Shown: positions 24,936-38,400 of the stretch, piece after piece
Layout: every line of letters starts with the position of its first letter
Position numbering within the stretch: the first letter of the stretch is position 1
From: Echinostoma caproni
Taxonomy: Eukaryota > Platyhelminthes > Trematoda > Plagiorchiida > Echinostomatidae
Assembly: GCA_900618425.1 (NCBI GenBank)
Contig: UZAN01039524.1
Coordinates: 5,477-69,476 of the forward strand
Direction of reading: 5' to 3'
Length of the DNA: 64,000 nucleotides
The notes under the pieces: generated by a model
Database searches by the model: none
Told to the model about the DNA's origin: nothing
Seen by the model: only the letters and a program-made list of their open reading frames with translations
Program-made: the position numbers and the translations under genes

Positions 24936-27900
24936 CCATCCGCTAGGCAACGGATGAGGTTTGCTTCTTATCTTAAATAACACGCAGCTTCGGAAACGGA
25001 TGTCTTTCTACGCACAGAATGTTGCACCGAATCATCNCGAATCATCTGTTCGGCGGGTGATGTAGACATTTAGAAGCCGCAGTTTGTCGTTACACCATTT
25101 CTAAAGTAAAATTTATGTTACGATGCTCAGTGTTGAACCTGTTTAATAATTCTGTTGTGTTCTATGTTGTGCTGATCACAATAAATGACATATATTCTTA
25201 TGTATTGGTATGAAAGCGAGTATCTGAAAACAAGGTTGTTCGCCAATGTTATTTTATTTGAAATGTGCTCTATGGGACTATTTGGATAATTCTTATACTA
25301 AGTATCACACCCATGTTAATCCAAACTGTATTGAACAAATCATGGTTCAGCAAGCTATACAACAAATGACTTGATTAACCATTTGTTCTTGAACGGAATA
25401 CTGCCAGGTTGAACAGGTCAGCACAGGTAAGCTGTCTTGGAGGGCTCACAACGAGAGCCTCTACCTAACTAAAACAAAACCTGAAAGCAGCGAGGTGGTG
25501 TGAAAACCGCAGTTCACTGGGACGGGCTTTCAGTTCATCAAAGCACACACCATTGCACAAAGTCAGACGTTCAACGTAGTGACTACACGACGATGCCCAA
25601 TTGCGCAGAGGACCAATCTCCATCAAATTTGGTTAAAAACTAGGAGAACTGAAGTTTCTCCACGCCCTCACCAGCTGAGTTGTCCACATGTGTTGAACAT
25701 AAAATCAACACGTTAGCATAGTCAGACTGAATTTGATGCAAATTACAATACTGGTTAATCGAACAGTGCTGCCATCAGCGCAAAGAGTCTACCAAACGTC
25801 TCCATTCCATTGTGTGCTGTGACAGCGCCTAAGCGACCGTTTTCTACTTCCCGAAAATTGAACACAACGTATTTTTAACTTCACTAGGAGAATGCTCATT
25901 CATATTATCCACCGTTATTTTTTCCAATTTTTACCATTCTGGTAACGGTATTGGCGAACAATTAATTGAACGAGATTTGTGTATTTTTAACGTGTGATTC
26001 TGATGAGGCACAGAAAGAAAGAAATATACCGCCTGAGGTTCGATTCCTGTTCACATTTGCTGGATAACCTTTTCGTTGACAATGATTAGACGCATGACTT
26101 GAAGTTTTATTTACTCGATACCTTGTTGTAAACCGAACTCAGGAAAGATAATCATGGCTCAAATGGTTAGGCATACTGGAAAGCACCTGCAAATAATCGA
26201 TAACAATGTAACAGTCACGGAAAACATCACGTTACTTCGATCTCGTTCCGTTTTGAACAACAGAGAGAGAAAAGCAGCGCTTCACACAGAGTTATATATA
26301 ACGTGTTACTCAAAATGACAGCGACGACAAATGCCTCTGTTTGCATCCGTTTTTAAAGTGGACCATTGGTGGATTTGGTGGATTTGAATTAATGGAAAAG
26401 TCCCAAATCCCAGGCGCATGGTTCAGTAAAGGATCAGTGGAGCTAGCAGTGTGACAGGAATCCCAACTTGGAGCGGAAAAATGGAAGAGAAAATATTTTG
26501 AAAATCAATTACAAAATAAGGCAAAAGATCGGGAAGTACAAGCTGTTTGTAGTAAAAGTAGGAGTTTCCTTGTCATATCCCTTCTTTGGAGAGTGTACGT
26601 TTTCTTGAAAGGGTGGAGTTTGAGTGGATCCACGTTCACGACGGCTGACAAGTAGCTCATCTCACTCAGTCTGCTATTGGAGACTTTATTGTGCACGATC
26701 ACATGTTTGTATGAACACAGCGTCAGTGACTGTGCTGAATGATGCAATCAAAACATAACCTAAAAAATGACAATGAAGGAAGTTGTATTTACACAAACAG
26801 TTAGCACAGGCGCTTTTGGATCTTCGAAACCATGCATGATCCCTGTTGTGTCAAAAGTTACGGTGGTGGTATTTTTGCGGCGCTATAAACTCATGTTACC
26901 AATTAAGTATTAGAATCATTGTTGTTTCCCTCTTCAAACAAAGCTCACGCATGATACGAAAGGGGCAGGACTTAGTCACTGGTTATCATAAAGTGTTGCA
27001 ATAGCATCTCCAATGGGTTGCGAGGACAGTATTTTAGTGAATAGTTTAGAAGCAGAGGCGTAAATTTCGTCGCTGATCATGGAACCGCAATGTCTGTGCG
27101 AATCTAAAAGTTCAAGTCAGGTGATTAGATTGACAATATAATGGAAATGGATTGCCAGTAAAAAAGAGGTAGAAAACCGCGTTGTGCGTGAAAGTTCACA
27201 CGCGCTTATCTAAATCTGTGCTTCCTTAGAAAACGGAATGACGATGTCCAACAGTGGAAAGGTTCAAGCAGAATCATTCAAAGGAGGGGAATGCGAAAAT
27301 AAAAACACCACTGGACAAGTGAATTGAAACTAGTGTGAATACTGATTTTTAAGCATGAACCAAACGTGCCCTCTACATGAGATCAATAACGGAATCAGTC
27401 AAATTATGTTTATTGGTATAGATTCAAGCCCAATATGTGAGACCATGTTTCAATCCGCAGTTGGTTTGATGGATTTGCGTAGCTTATGAGAAAGAGAAGC
27501 CACACAGATCTTCTGAAGTTTTAGCTGATGTTGTTTTCACCGAGTACACGGTAATTGCATAAAACGCTCAAAACCATTCACATGCTTTTAGAAAGCGCTT
27601 AAATACGCAGTGTATCTTGGATATTCATTTTGGGTTCTCGAGTTTAAGATTTCTCGTTGACTCGATTGAACGACAAAATATGTTCAATTCCAAGTAATTT
27701 GAAGAATTTACTACAAAAATTATAAAAGAGTTTACTTTTACCTAATCTTTATTATTTAATGTGATGCTGTATCAGCACCTCTCTCTTACAGACACACGAA
27801 TCTAACCAGTGAACACTTACGAAATACGAAATTTACTATACTTTCAACGGTGAACAGCAAAAGTAATCGCGTATTGATTGCCTTGCGGAATATTTTCACC

Positions 27901-30900
27901 CAAACCTAATTCTTCAGGAAAGAAGAATTATTCANTCATAAAAGAAAATTCTCCTGGAATGCGTCGAATTGGCGAAACCAGGTCTCATCACTTGTCATCT
28001 GTTGTGACAGCCCCCACAGTGACATAGCGAGACGTGAACAAGTCAAATCAATTGATGCTGATCCATGCCAGTGTACATATACCCACACAAGGACGTGTCT
28101 CGAGTGTGTGTTTGTCTGTGTTCGGACGAAACGGTCACCGTGATTCTGACTAGATGAAACAACTGGCCTACACAATGTGGTTATTCTTTTGCATTTTCTT
28201 GTGATCGTGTCAAATCAGAACAAGGCTGATTGATAGCTGTGGGTGTATTCACAATTTGCTAAATCAAGATAGCTACAATTTTTACGAGGGTAAACAACGG
28301 GATTGGAGCATCTAGGGACACGTGGCTGTTTTCCGCATGGATGTGATGTTGACCTGCGCCACTCGATCACCGTCGCATGTGTCAGTCGTTGCCAAGTGAT
28401 AGAAGCTGATCAGTTTGCAGTTGTTTCAGCATTTTGTTAGAATCGCGAAGCCCTTTCGGTGACTGTCATGCAATCACTTATTAAATACAAGACGAAAGAT
28501 GTATCCTGTGGTTGATTCTGGAAGAACAAAAATAATATTCTCGTGAATCAGGAAATTGTCTGTCAATGCAATCCCAATAGTATCGTAAGCAGAATCTGCT
28601 GCTGAATGCACCACTCATCACGATGTAACATTATATTGAATTCAAGTTTTCATCCCACCGAGCACAAACTGATGTGACCAATTGAAAACATGGAGACTAT
28701 GTTTCGCTGTCACCCTGTATAATTTTCATTGTTATTAATCATGAGGGGTTTCTGTTTGACGTGACCAGTCCCAATGGTTCTGCATAATGACCAATTAACT
28801 TAGAACGTCAATCTTCCGTCTATGAACTTCAATATCCAACACCGTCTTCACGTACTAGTCTTCATTCATCCATGGACATGATTGTCTCCCTCTAACTGGA
28901 TGTAACCGATAGTGCATGTTTACTTTCATTTCTGAGAGTTGAATCTCTAATACACTACGCATGTGTTACCACTCCGACAATCGGGTTGCATACACCAGTG
29001 TACATTCGTGCCCCATCCCGCGTTTCCTCGAGGATGTCGCTGAAATAACTGAGTGACTTAGTCCTCGGAATTGGTCTGAATGGACGGTTATTCTGATCCG
29101 GCTCAATGTGAGCTGTCTTAGTCATACACACATTGTTCACACCACTACTTGCAAGTAATTGCCAGATGAAAATGAAAAAGAAGAGTTCATTGCATCAAAC
29201 GAGTGGTGCAGCCACTAACTACCAAGCAGTTAACATCAGCTATCATACCTCAACATATCCCGACTACGAACACCGATGTTTCATCTTTGGACGAAAAGCC
29301 GAAGCAATGGGAACAGCCCCCCCCACCACGAGCTGAACCAACTCTCTTTTAAATGCTAGTTTTCGGAATAACTTCACACAGGTTTGCAGTTTACAAAATA
29401 TTCAACAATTTACAGCTTGTTCTAGATGCATTTCTATCTGGGAGGATTGTGGAATACCCCATGGACTTCATTTTCGTACAAGCTGACAACTTCTTAGTGC
29501 AGGCAACACGGCAGCTGCCTCCATTTATCAGTCAATGGAAAAGTGTCTGGTTTCACAGAATACAAGGTTGTGACCAGATAAACTAAATTGATTATAACTT
29601 CATATGAAATGCATCTTCTACTGGGTGCAACATGTTATTAAACGAAATCACGTGTTTGTAATTTCGAGATCGACAAATTTTACAGTTGATTGATTGAGGA
29701 AAAGTGGGCTGCAGATTTTGTGATTCTCATCTCGCTTGAATTTACCCCTTTCAATCCCGCCTAATAGAATAAATATGGAATAATTAATTCACGAGTTATT
29801 AAAATGACTATCAGAACAACATAAATGAGTTCTAATCAACGGAAGACCTGTTCATTTTGTATGGAACACAGCGAAACACACAGAAATTGTAATGAAACAG
29901 CAAACCCTGTCATTTGTTAATAGATTCAAATACCGCTATTAGCAAAAGGCTTCATATTTAAGTGTTGAAATTCAGTTTCAAAACATGGATTTTTGTTTGC
30001 AGCTCTGGATTCCAAACTCACTCAAACGCACTAAATCGATCAAAGGAGACAAAATACTACTTGCGATGATTGTCAATAGTGGTAAACCAAACATCTGACT
30101 CGTACGAGAACAGATCAGCAACGGATATGTAGCGGCAAAAATGATATCGGAATTTGTTGAGAAGATGTGTGAGATTTTAGGTGACCCTCGAGAGAGAAAT
30201 GACGAAAGTTAGGAACTAGGTCAGTTGCATAAATATTGAGTACGATTGGTTGTTTGTCATCGGAGCCGGCTGGTTTGGATATATCTAACGAAGGCTGTGT
30301 TGAGTGGGTATTCTTGGTTGTCATTTTGGTGACAAAATGTGAGACCGTGACGAGTAGTGGGTAAGAGCGATCGGTGAATGCATGAAAGAGGCAGATACCC
30401 TAGCCTTTTGAAGAAGATCGAAGGTTAGGTTTACAGAAGCGTTCTAAACTGATTAAGACGATGAATGGATCATTTTAGAGAGTTGTTTATTTAAGGTACC
30501 GGGAAAGCAGTTACTTGACTGACGTTTACCCACTTTGTTAGGTGATGACAAACAGGCTGATCTGTGGTTTTATGCAAGATTATGCATGAGTATTGATTCC
30601 GAGGAGCGGTAAGAAGAGGAATTTAGGGGCAAAAGAGAAGTTCGAAAGTTCGAAGACCGTTCGAGTACGGGCATGTGCGAAAAGTAGCTTTAAAATCAAA
30701 TGGCAACAAAATTCAGTATTAACATATCTGATTCATCACTTGAAACCCGATGTATCAGCTGATAACCTTGTTTGAAATACATTCGCACACTTTCCAAGGA
30801 TAATGCTGCTGGCACCAAATGGGTCAATTTTGAGAATTAAGCTCCACACGGATGGCCTGAATGTGCAGGCTTCATCTAAAATAACTACCGACAAACATTG

Positions 30901-30930
30901 TAGTAATCTGAAACAAGGTTTTCTCATGAT
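24936..30930. other. no recognised gene
   Basis: No protein family or structured RNA was recognised over about 6 kb. A single N at 25037 is flanked on both sides by CGAATCATC, and another at 27935 by TCA. Segments with exon-like borders occur (for example minus 27821-27905, between a pyrimidine tract and GTAAGT) but are short and unrecognised. Confidence 0.5.
25037..25037. other. single-N join with 9-bp duplication
   Basis: CGAATCATC occurs immediately before and after the N, which points to two contig ends that overlap but were not merged. Confidence 0.75.
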
Positions 30931-31513
30931 AAATTTGAAAAGAAAAGCCAGTATAGCAACATTGCAAGATTTATGTCCTGGGCGACTTCAGTGCATCTCA
31001 ACTGGTGCCTACTGCAGAAAAATACAATATTTTATATGGTTTGGGAATGAATTACAAAAAAAAACATTTGTGAATGGGGGGGGGAGACGTCACCAAGGCA
31101 AAGCCAAGGTTATGAACAAGTCTTTTTGTTGACACAGAATTGATTTCCATCGGTTGATTGCAATCGCCTCGAGTATCTTGAGCATTTCGGTGCTATAGTT
31201 AGTAAAAGTCACTCGAAATGCTTCCTCGCGAACCGCGAGGTGTTGCGTCATCAACAAGTGCTTGGCTATTGATGAGCCGAGGCGATAGCAATCAGCAGAT
31301 GGAAATCAATTCTGTGTCAACAAAAAGACTTGTTCATAACCTTGGCTTTGCCTTGGTGAAGTCTCCCCCATTTACGAATGTTTATTTTGTAATTCATTCC
31401 CAAATCATATGAAAGATTGTATTTGTCTGCAGTAGGCACCAGTTGGGATGCACTGAATGCGTCCAGAACATAAATCGTGCATTATTGCCATACTGGAGTC
31501 TCTTTTCAAATTT
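30931..31513. repeat. large imperfect foldback (inverted) repeat
   Basis: The left arm is 30931-31171 and the right arm 31278-31513, in opposite orientation, with a spacer of about 106 bases. The central part of the arms (about 31092-31150 against 31299-31358) is identical by eye. The outer parts carry frequent substitutions and small indels. The left arm contains a run of nine G (31076-31084). The spacer has two further perfect hairpins: AGCATTTCG (31181-31189) pairs with CGAAATGCT (31214-31222), and CCTCGCG (31224-31230) pairs with CGCGAGG (31234-31240). No coding match was found. It could be a foldback/MITE-type element or a transcribed long-hairpin precursor. Confidence 0.88.
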
Positions 31514-31738
31514 TAGTAATCTGTTGCTAAATGCGCTCATCGAAAATTGTTCTAATCTTTTTGTCACGTAGTTTACTATAGGTATTCCTCATTCTATTGC
31601 TGAAAAGGAAGAAAAATCACAAATTAACTATGTTTAAAATAATTCTAATTGTAACTAAAAGCAACAATTTAGTGGTTTAGGCAGATAAATGTTATGGACG
31701 TTTTGTTCCTCTTTCTTCAACATCTTTTTGGTTTGGCG

Positions 31739-32099
31739 AAAAATCAAACAACCTGAACAAAGCCAACTNNNNNNNNNNNNNNNNNNNNNNNNNNNNNNNN
31801 NNNNNNNNNNNNNNNNNNNNNNNNNNNNNNNNNNNNNNNNNNNNNNNNNNNNNNNNNNNNNNNNNNNNNNNNNNNNNNNNNNNNNNNNNNNNNNNNNNNN
31901 NNNNNNNNNNNNNNNNNNNNNNNNNNNNNNNNNNNNNNNNNNNNNNNNNNNNNNNNNNNNNNNNNNNNNNNNNNNNNNNNNNNNNNNNNNNNNNNNNNNN
32001 NNNNNNNNNNNNNNNNNNNNNNNNNNNNNNNNNNNNNNNNNNNNNNNNNNNNNNNNNNNNNNNNNNNNNAAAAATCAAACAACCTGAACAAAGCCAACT
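31739..32099. other. assembly gap flanked by an identical 30-mer
   Basis: There are 301 Ns at 31769-32069. The 30 bases just before them (31739-31768) are identical to the 30 bases just after (32070-32099). The simplest reading is that the two contigs overlap and the gap is not real in size. Any protein read through the Ns is meaningless. Confidence 0.85.
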
Positions 32100-33667
32100 A
32101 AATAAATTGTATCCTCGCAGCTTCTTCCTTTTATTTGCTTTCCTTATTGAGATTTCTCTCAACCTCTGTTGAATATCATCTTTTCTCCTTCAGAGATGGA
32201 GCGGTACATACACAAATCGATCGCCGAAAATATCCGCTAATCAAAAAACCTGCTTCCCATTCTAGGGTAGAACCCACCCCATATCGGAGGGGGATTAGAT
32301 TATCAATTCACATCCGATTATGTGCTCTCATGCATTGGGGAGTTTTCCCTGGTCGCTTCGATACCTATCATGTGCTTCAATNTTCAATGAAACTGTTGAC
32401 CAAAATACAACTTCCACTCTGCCCCATTTCTGTGTTTCGACGCGACTCGATGAAGCGACCCATCCTTCACGTGCCTATGCATAAAAGCGCTGTGTGCCCC
32501 AAGCACCGACCGATGGGTTAACAACACGCAAATGCTCAGACGGAAACAGGCTTGCATACTACCGATATGAATGCAAACACGAGCACACAAACACAAACAC
32601 ACACCAAACACCCATGGACCTATGCACACAAACTACGCGGCAATCCACGTGTAACTGAAAACGATCCGTAATCATCGATAAAGCGGAAGTATACGATTTA
32701 CTCCATTTACCGAGCTCATTGTTCAGGCCCTTGTTGCTTCCGGTCCGATGAATTTATGAGCTACAATTAGAAACGTGCCGGAAGGAACTATGGTCGACGC
32801 GAAAAATCGGGTTGATTCCCACCGGTAACCGTACGAATAGCCGCTAATCAAACAAGAAACGAAAAATGGAATTCTCTCCGTGTCCCTGCTATTACAGTGT
32901 TTACGACACGCTAGAATGCAAGCCAGGACTAACCGTGCAATAGTTCGCATAACTGATTCTTTACACACTGAAAATTATGTTACATAATGGGAGTTTTTCA
33001 CCCAGTTGTTTCGCGAAAACAATGTGAGTACGAAGTTCAAATGAACTGCGAAAACTAATAAGACAAAACTAAGCCATGCGGAAAACTGTTTTTCAAAACC
33101 CGGGTAAAACTTTCTTCAATGATTTAGTGATACATTGATATTATTGATATTATCCTTCGTTTTTCAATCTGAACAGTGGCAGCACATCCGCGATACAGTA
33201 TAGAGAACTGTCGTTTAACAGCGAGGTCGAATTAGCGAGTAGCTAAATTTCTTTACCATTTTGTTTCCAATTGGTGGCATGCAAAATGTCTGCAGTGTAC
33301 TATGTCGCCTATTGAATTTCAATTAACGGGGCCNACGGGGCCATTGAAAATGTTGATGGGAGTGGGAAAAACGCGAGAATTCTCAATTCCAGAATCGGTT
33401 TCACCCACCGCTTTTCCTTTGATCGTATGAAGTGGCCAAATCGCGTGCTTCGGAACTATTGGTTATCTATATATGGTGAAAGTTGCCTCACGCTGAATAG
33501 TTACCCGACGGGCACCACGACATTGAAATTGTGATGCATTTAACTGGCGCTGCAAATGATTATAAACTGAGCAGATTGCAAGAGAATATGTAGTTGATGA
33601 GAGGAAATCGTGCAGTATGTATGTTCAGAAGCGAATTCGATGGTCTGCATGGGTTAATAAATCTTTA
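32100..33667. other. no recognised gene; two duplicated-flank N joins
   Basis: A single N at 32382 has TTCAAT on both sides; the N at 33334 has ACGGGGCC on both sides. CA-rich DNA lies at about 32575-32610. No gene family was recognised. Confidence 0.5.
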
Positions 33668-33985
33668 TTTTCGATGGCAATGAGTGTGGTAATCAACGAA
33701 GAGCACTGGACAGTTGTTTCGTCTTGCTTGGAACTCGTCAGCATTGCGTACATTCTGTGTCCTTGCCAGGACTCGAACTACGATCAGTCGGGTCGGGATT
33801 TTAAACCCTTCACTTTTGAGTTATACCGCCGACGGTCATCACCTTGTGCGAATGGTTAATCAATTTACAGCATGAAGCTTGGATTAACCCATTTGATTGT
33901 TCAGAGGTAGCAGGTACTCTTGATGGTCTTCGACGTGGGTTTCACTCTTTGGGAGATCGTTAATCCCCCACAAGATAATGCATTC
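33668..33985. repeat. dispersed repeat copy 1 (B - tRNA-like - A)
   Basis: Segment B (about 33677-33745, containing GAGCACTGGACAG) and segment A (about 33875-33985, starting GCTTGGATTAACCCATT) both recur near 49.9-50.1 kb at roughly three-quarters identity by eye, but in the other order. Between them on the minus strand is a tRNA-like stretch: box B-like AGTTCGAGTCCTGG (plus 33766-33779) and a D-arm-like part at about 33807-33828. This suggests a SINE or a fragment of a tandem array. Confidence 0.5.
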
Positions 33986-35008
33986 AAATTTCAGCTAAAT
34001 CACAACAAAACTTTGAACAAGGAAGAAAGTGGACCTTTGAGATCAGAAAATGGAAGTAATTCAACTTCTCTCATCATGTTCAACGGTTGCGCTGTGTATG
34101 CCATGAGAAAGTTAGAACTAATCGCTTACTTACGATCTGGAATAGAGTAGAGGAAGATGTGCGCGGTATAAAATTTACTTCGGGGATTGAAAATTGTTTT
34201 CCCGATACAAGTTTGAATAGAGAAATCAGGAAAATGGGTTTGTACAATGTATCAATAGGCGTTTCGCTCCATCTGTATATGTACATCTTGCAATCAAATC
34301 GACTTTTTATAGTCAGTGAGATAATAAATGTGCGATAAAGACAAGATCGTTAATCACAATGGACAACACGACACAACGAAACAAGAAAACGAGAAAGGGA
34401 AGGGGTCAATCATCAAGGCAAAACTAATGTGATTAAACATTCACGTTGTTTGCATAGACTGGGTTTATGAGTATGAATGGCTGGAGCTGCGGCAAATTTC
34501 AGCTACTTTGGGTTTGTTGTGTTGTGGATGACTTGAAATGTTTAAATACATAGTGGCCGAGGAACGCTGGATTGTAAAGTGAAGATCAGCGTTATGGTAG
34601 TCGGTTTGTAATCTTCCCTCCGTAGTTCATTGTGTGAATCAACTGACATCACTTGCTTGCAAATGTTCGATTGTTTGTTGAAGCGGAACCTGAGTGGTGG
34701 AAACTGAGCATACAATCTCTGCAATTCCCGAGAGGTGTTTTGTCACTGCACTCAGTGAAAATTTAACAGTGTGTCAAAGGTTCCTTACTGATTAGTTAGG
34801 AGTGTTTAAACCCATATTTTCTCAAGAGACTAGTGGAAACTTTTGTAATTTGCAAGGATGAATATGAAATAATTAGCAACAGTCGTAAACAGTGGCGAAA
34901 ATCAGTTTTTGATTGAGCACTACACTCATCGCTTTTTAAGTTTTCATGGCGTGATAACTGATCACTATAGTTAGTGAATAATAGCATTCAACAACTAAAT
35001 AAAACGGC
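33986..35008. other. no recognised gene
   Basis: Open frames on both strands around 34087-34338 overlap. The plus-strand version reads protein-like (VEEDVRG..., about 34152-34248) and the minus-strand version ends at a GTAAGT donor. Neither matches a known family, and I cannot choose between them. Confidence 0.4.
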
Positions 35009-35446
35009 ATGCAAATTTTATGTGGACACATTTCAGGAGTGGTTAAACTTGAACTGCATAAACAAAGCGGATCCCCCAACGTTACTATAGTCACGGACGA
35101 TTGCATTCTTATGTTTATCGTTATTAGAAAACGTCTGATTCCCATTCAAACCTTTCAACACATGACTGTTTCTCTGGACACAATTAGTAAATCTGCAGCA
35201 ACATCCTTCACCAATTCCACACCGTTTTTCTTTGCGTCCTCCTCACACCTGTTTTCTCTCTTCAGGAGTGGATATTCTTTTCAAACAATAACCATGCTCT
35301 GGGTGTGCGAAGCTTTCCACCGAAATATTTCTTCCCAACGTCAAGTTACTTTGCATGAGTTGAATGATTCATCACTCGATGTATTAATCCAAGGAGTCAA
35401 ATGCTTGATGCTAAATACAACTAGAAATTCATTGGCGTTGAAATGA
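35009..35446 (+). other. open frame with weak BTB-like segments
   Basis: This is a 145-codon open stretch. Two parts resemble BTB/POZ domains of Kelch-type proteins: FFFASSSHLFSLFRSG (about 35227-35274), like the ASSPYFxxLF helix region, and RQVTLHELNDSSLDVLIQ (about 35339-35392), like the following strand and helix. They are separated by about 20 residues more than a normal BTB fold allows, and the first part of the domain is poorly matched. A long pyrimidine tract ends in AG at 35264, inside the frame. It could be a decayed BTB pseudogene, an exon read with retained intron, or chance; frames this long are expected randomly once or twice in the window. Confidence 0.2.
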
Positions 35447-38400
35447 CGTCAATTTTATTCATTCTGTTTGAACGGTGCAGTTAATCAAGAGAAAAACTCC
35501 GTAACCGATAAATACATGGATTGGCTTTTCCGAAGTACAAAAATTGGTGTATCTGACGAAAATTTCTAGAATTACAATTCAGATATAAGCAAAAGGCTGA
35601 AGAGAATTCGAGACACATAAAAGAAGCAATCGATTATAAGCCAGGTGTTTATGGTAATCAACTGAATTCTATGCTCTGTAAAAAACCGTGTTAATGCTTT
35701 TAGGATCTCAGTACATTAAACGTAATCGTATCGGTCTTATAAGCCAAATATGGTACGAGAAAAATTGAACCCTCGGATTTAAGCTGTGATCCTCGCTAAG
35801 TAGGTCTTACAAAAGCATATAAGATACTGATCTTTATATACTTCAGTGAAGTTTTTATAATGGTGTTACTATATGTATATATCTCACAAAATGCCTTGAC
35901 TCTAACCGGCTATTTGAGCAACATTTAAAACACTATTTTCATAAATCCAATAATGCACGTAGTGCTAACATAAGATAAATCTATAATGTAATGTGTGAGA
36001 GTCCAGTCTACGTTCGGATGCAACCATATTTTTATCTTGCTTTACCTGCATATTTACCACCCATCTATGGAAGAATGAGTGATAAGGAACCAGGTGAATC
36101 ACTGTGCATATCAGAAAATGATGGTATCTTGCACTCTCCAAGCAATGAACTCTTCCTGAAAGAGAGCTTCAAAAGTCACTAGACACTGATTCGGTTCATG
36201 AAGGCTGTAATAAAACCAAGACTATAGATGAACCAAATACATGGAGGTCAATTATTTACAACCCGAAGAAAAGGATGGATTTCACAGAGGTAATAATTTC
36301 AGAGTGTGTTCAAAATAGGGTCTGATGACTAAAACTTAGAATAATTATTATATTAAAGGTAGCCTCGCGCCTCAGGAAAACCGAAAACGATCAGGAATCC
36401 TGGCTCATAAATTTACCGGCAATCCTAACCTTCTCGATGAAGACATATGTATTGCTATGAAGCCATTATGCGATTAATGGTCATGCGGGTTTCTAACAAT
36501 ACGTTTGAACTAACTGAATTTGTGAAAATGCAGTTTTTGAAGTATTTACCAGAAGTTCCGGAGTCGAATTGCAGATTCGGTATCCCCATTATTGTACTTT
36601 AAATCCCCGATAGACTTCCATCACATCGAATGACACGCTGGAAGCCAAACGTTTGATGTTGCATGAAAATTCATCCACCGATTCCATTGTCCTTGCAAAA
36701 GGTATTGGCTAATAGATAATTTGTACATAAGAAAGTCCAACAAGATTCTGCTTCCTCAGATCTCAAAACATTAATAGTTCACTATTTCAGGAAATTCGCT
36801 ATCAGATACACTGCTTAATGTATTGTCAGTAGTATTGGAAAACATTATTTTAGGAATATGGTATAGATTGTTTCGAGAACAGCAACGTTTTGTAGCCATT
36901 TTAACATAGGTTTCGACGAAGAGCGCCATTTTGCGCAAATTTGTTACTCACATGAAATGAATGGACGAAGTAAGTTGACTCCAAGGAAGCAGCAAGCGTA
37001 GCCTATTTGGACGTTTTCAAGGCTTCTGATAGAGCGAAGTACTAAATATGACTGATTAACTTCCACAATGACGATGCTAGAAGGTTGATCCTTGATTGGA
37101 TTCGTTGGCTTTATCAGTTTCCTCGTAGGGTCCACACATTTTACTATCAGGTATTCTTAGAGCACGAGTTATACCAATATACCGAAACATGGAGAAAAAC
37201 GAAGCGCCTTTGGGAATAAACAGCACTATCTGAAACGTAACGAAACTAGGCGAGTTTCCATGATCAGTAACATTCTATCGACCGTTGCCTAATGGAACAT
37301 TTTTTATTAAATCACAACGGTTTCATTCCAATTAACTTTAATAATCGTCCAGCACCATGTGCTACAAGTTAGCAGGAATAAGCATTCATTATTTTATTAG
37401 GTTTACGATGTTGCATACACTGGGTCAGAGTATCACTAATGGCTTCCAACTAAATTAAGTTACCCCAGTTTATTTTAGGGCAGTTGGATACAGACATATT
37501 ACCCGTTTGCCGCCACCATACATCGAATAACACTGATAAGACCAGCAATTATAGAAAGAATGGTCCAAAAGAGCACTGAATCAAGCGCAGAGAATTGCAC
37601 CGAGAATATCCAAGACTGCAAAGAGGGATGATACGGAGAGGTTACAAATACAGGAATCCACTAGTCTCAATACCCCCAAATTCGGAGCAAGCTGCATCAG
37701 TATAACCATTCATATGATGCTCTACCGAGGATCACCAGAAGAGACCACCTTAGCACCATCCGTTTTATCCGGTGCTCCATATATTAATCCTGGGTAGTCG
37801 GTGTTGCTAGCTTAGCATCACATTGTGCACCACCTGTACCTTTTTTGTGCTCTAACTGTCGATTTATGAACGTTGTGGCCGGATGAAGAATTTAAGCATC
37901 TAAATGTCAACAGTTTTATGAAAGTGGGTGTTTTCACGTGATTTTCCTAAGAACTGAGGCCAGTGATCAAATAATCCAAAGGATTTACTCGGCTTGATTA
38001 ATAGCGTCAATAAATGATTATTGCAACATCTTCACAAAAACAGGCAACAGAAAACACGAATAAAGTTACCACAGATATTGTTTTCTCGACGTATTGCTTC
38101 AACTCGTTTTAATGCCCGGAAGAGTTAGACACGCCGCCGCCGTATAGCGTACAATGACTTGTAAAGGAATCTTCCCCAAATTATTCCGCTATCGTTTCTA
38201 CAATGAGAAGATTGCATACACCAAATGATGTTCTCAAAAACATATTTTTACTAAACATTCCGACTCAAACAGTTGGGATTCTGCTGCTGTGTCGAAGGGA
38301 AACGTATATCATTAAAATGAACCACATCGGATAAAGTATTGTTGGAATGACGACAGTGGTTTCCCGTTGTCGTACCTGATCGCCGTTCTGCCTTTCGTAA

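Noticed and set aside
26000..26015. CTGATGA followed by GAAA, hammerhead-like
   Set aside because: Only six unpaired bases lie between; no stem II or III.
26036..26052. Exact box B (GGTTCGATTCC) suggesting a tRNA
   Set aside because: No T-arm stem closes around it and no box A is found upstream at tRNA distance.
31689..32162. Long frames through the N gap
   Set aside because: They consist almost entirely of unknown residues from Ns.
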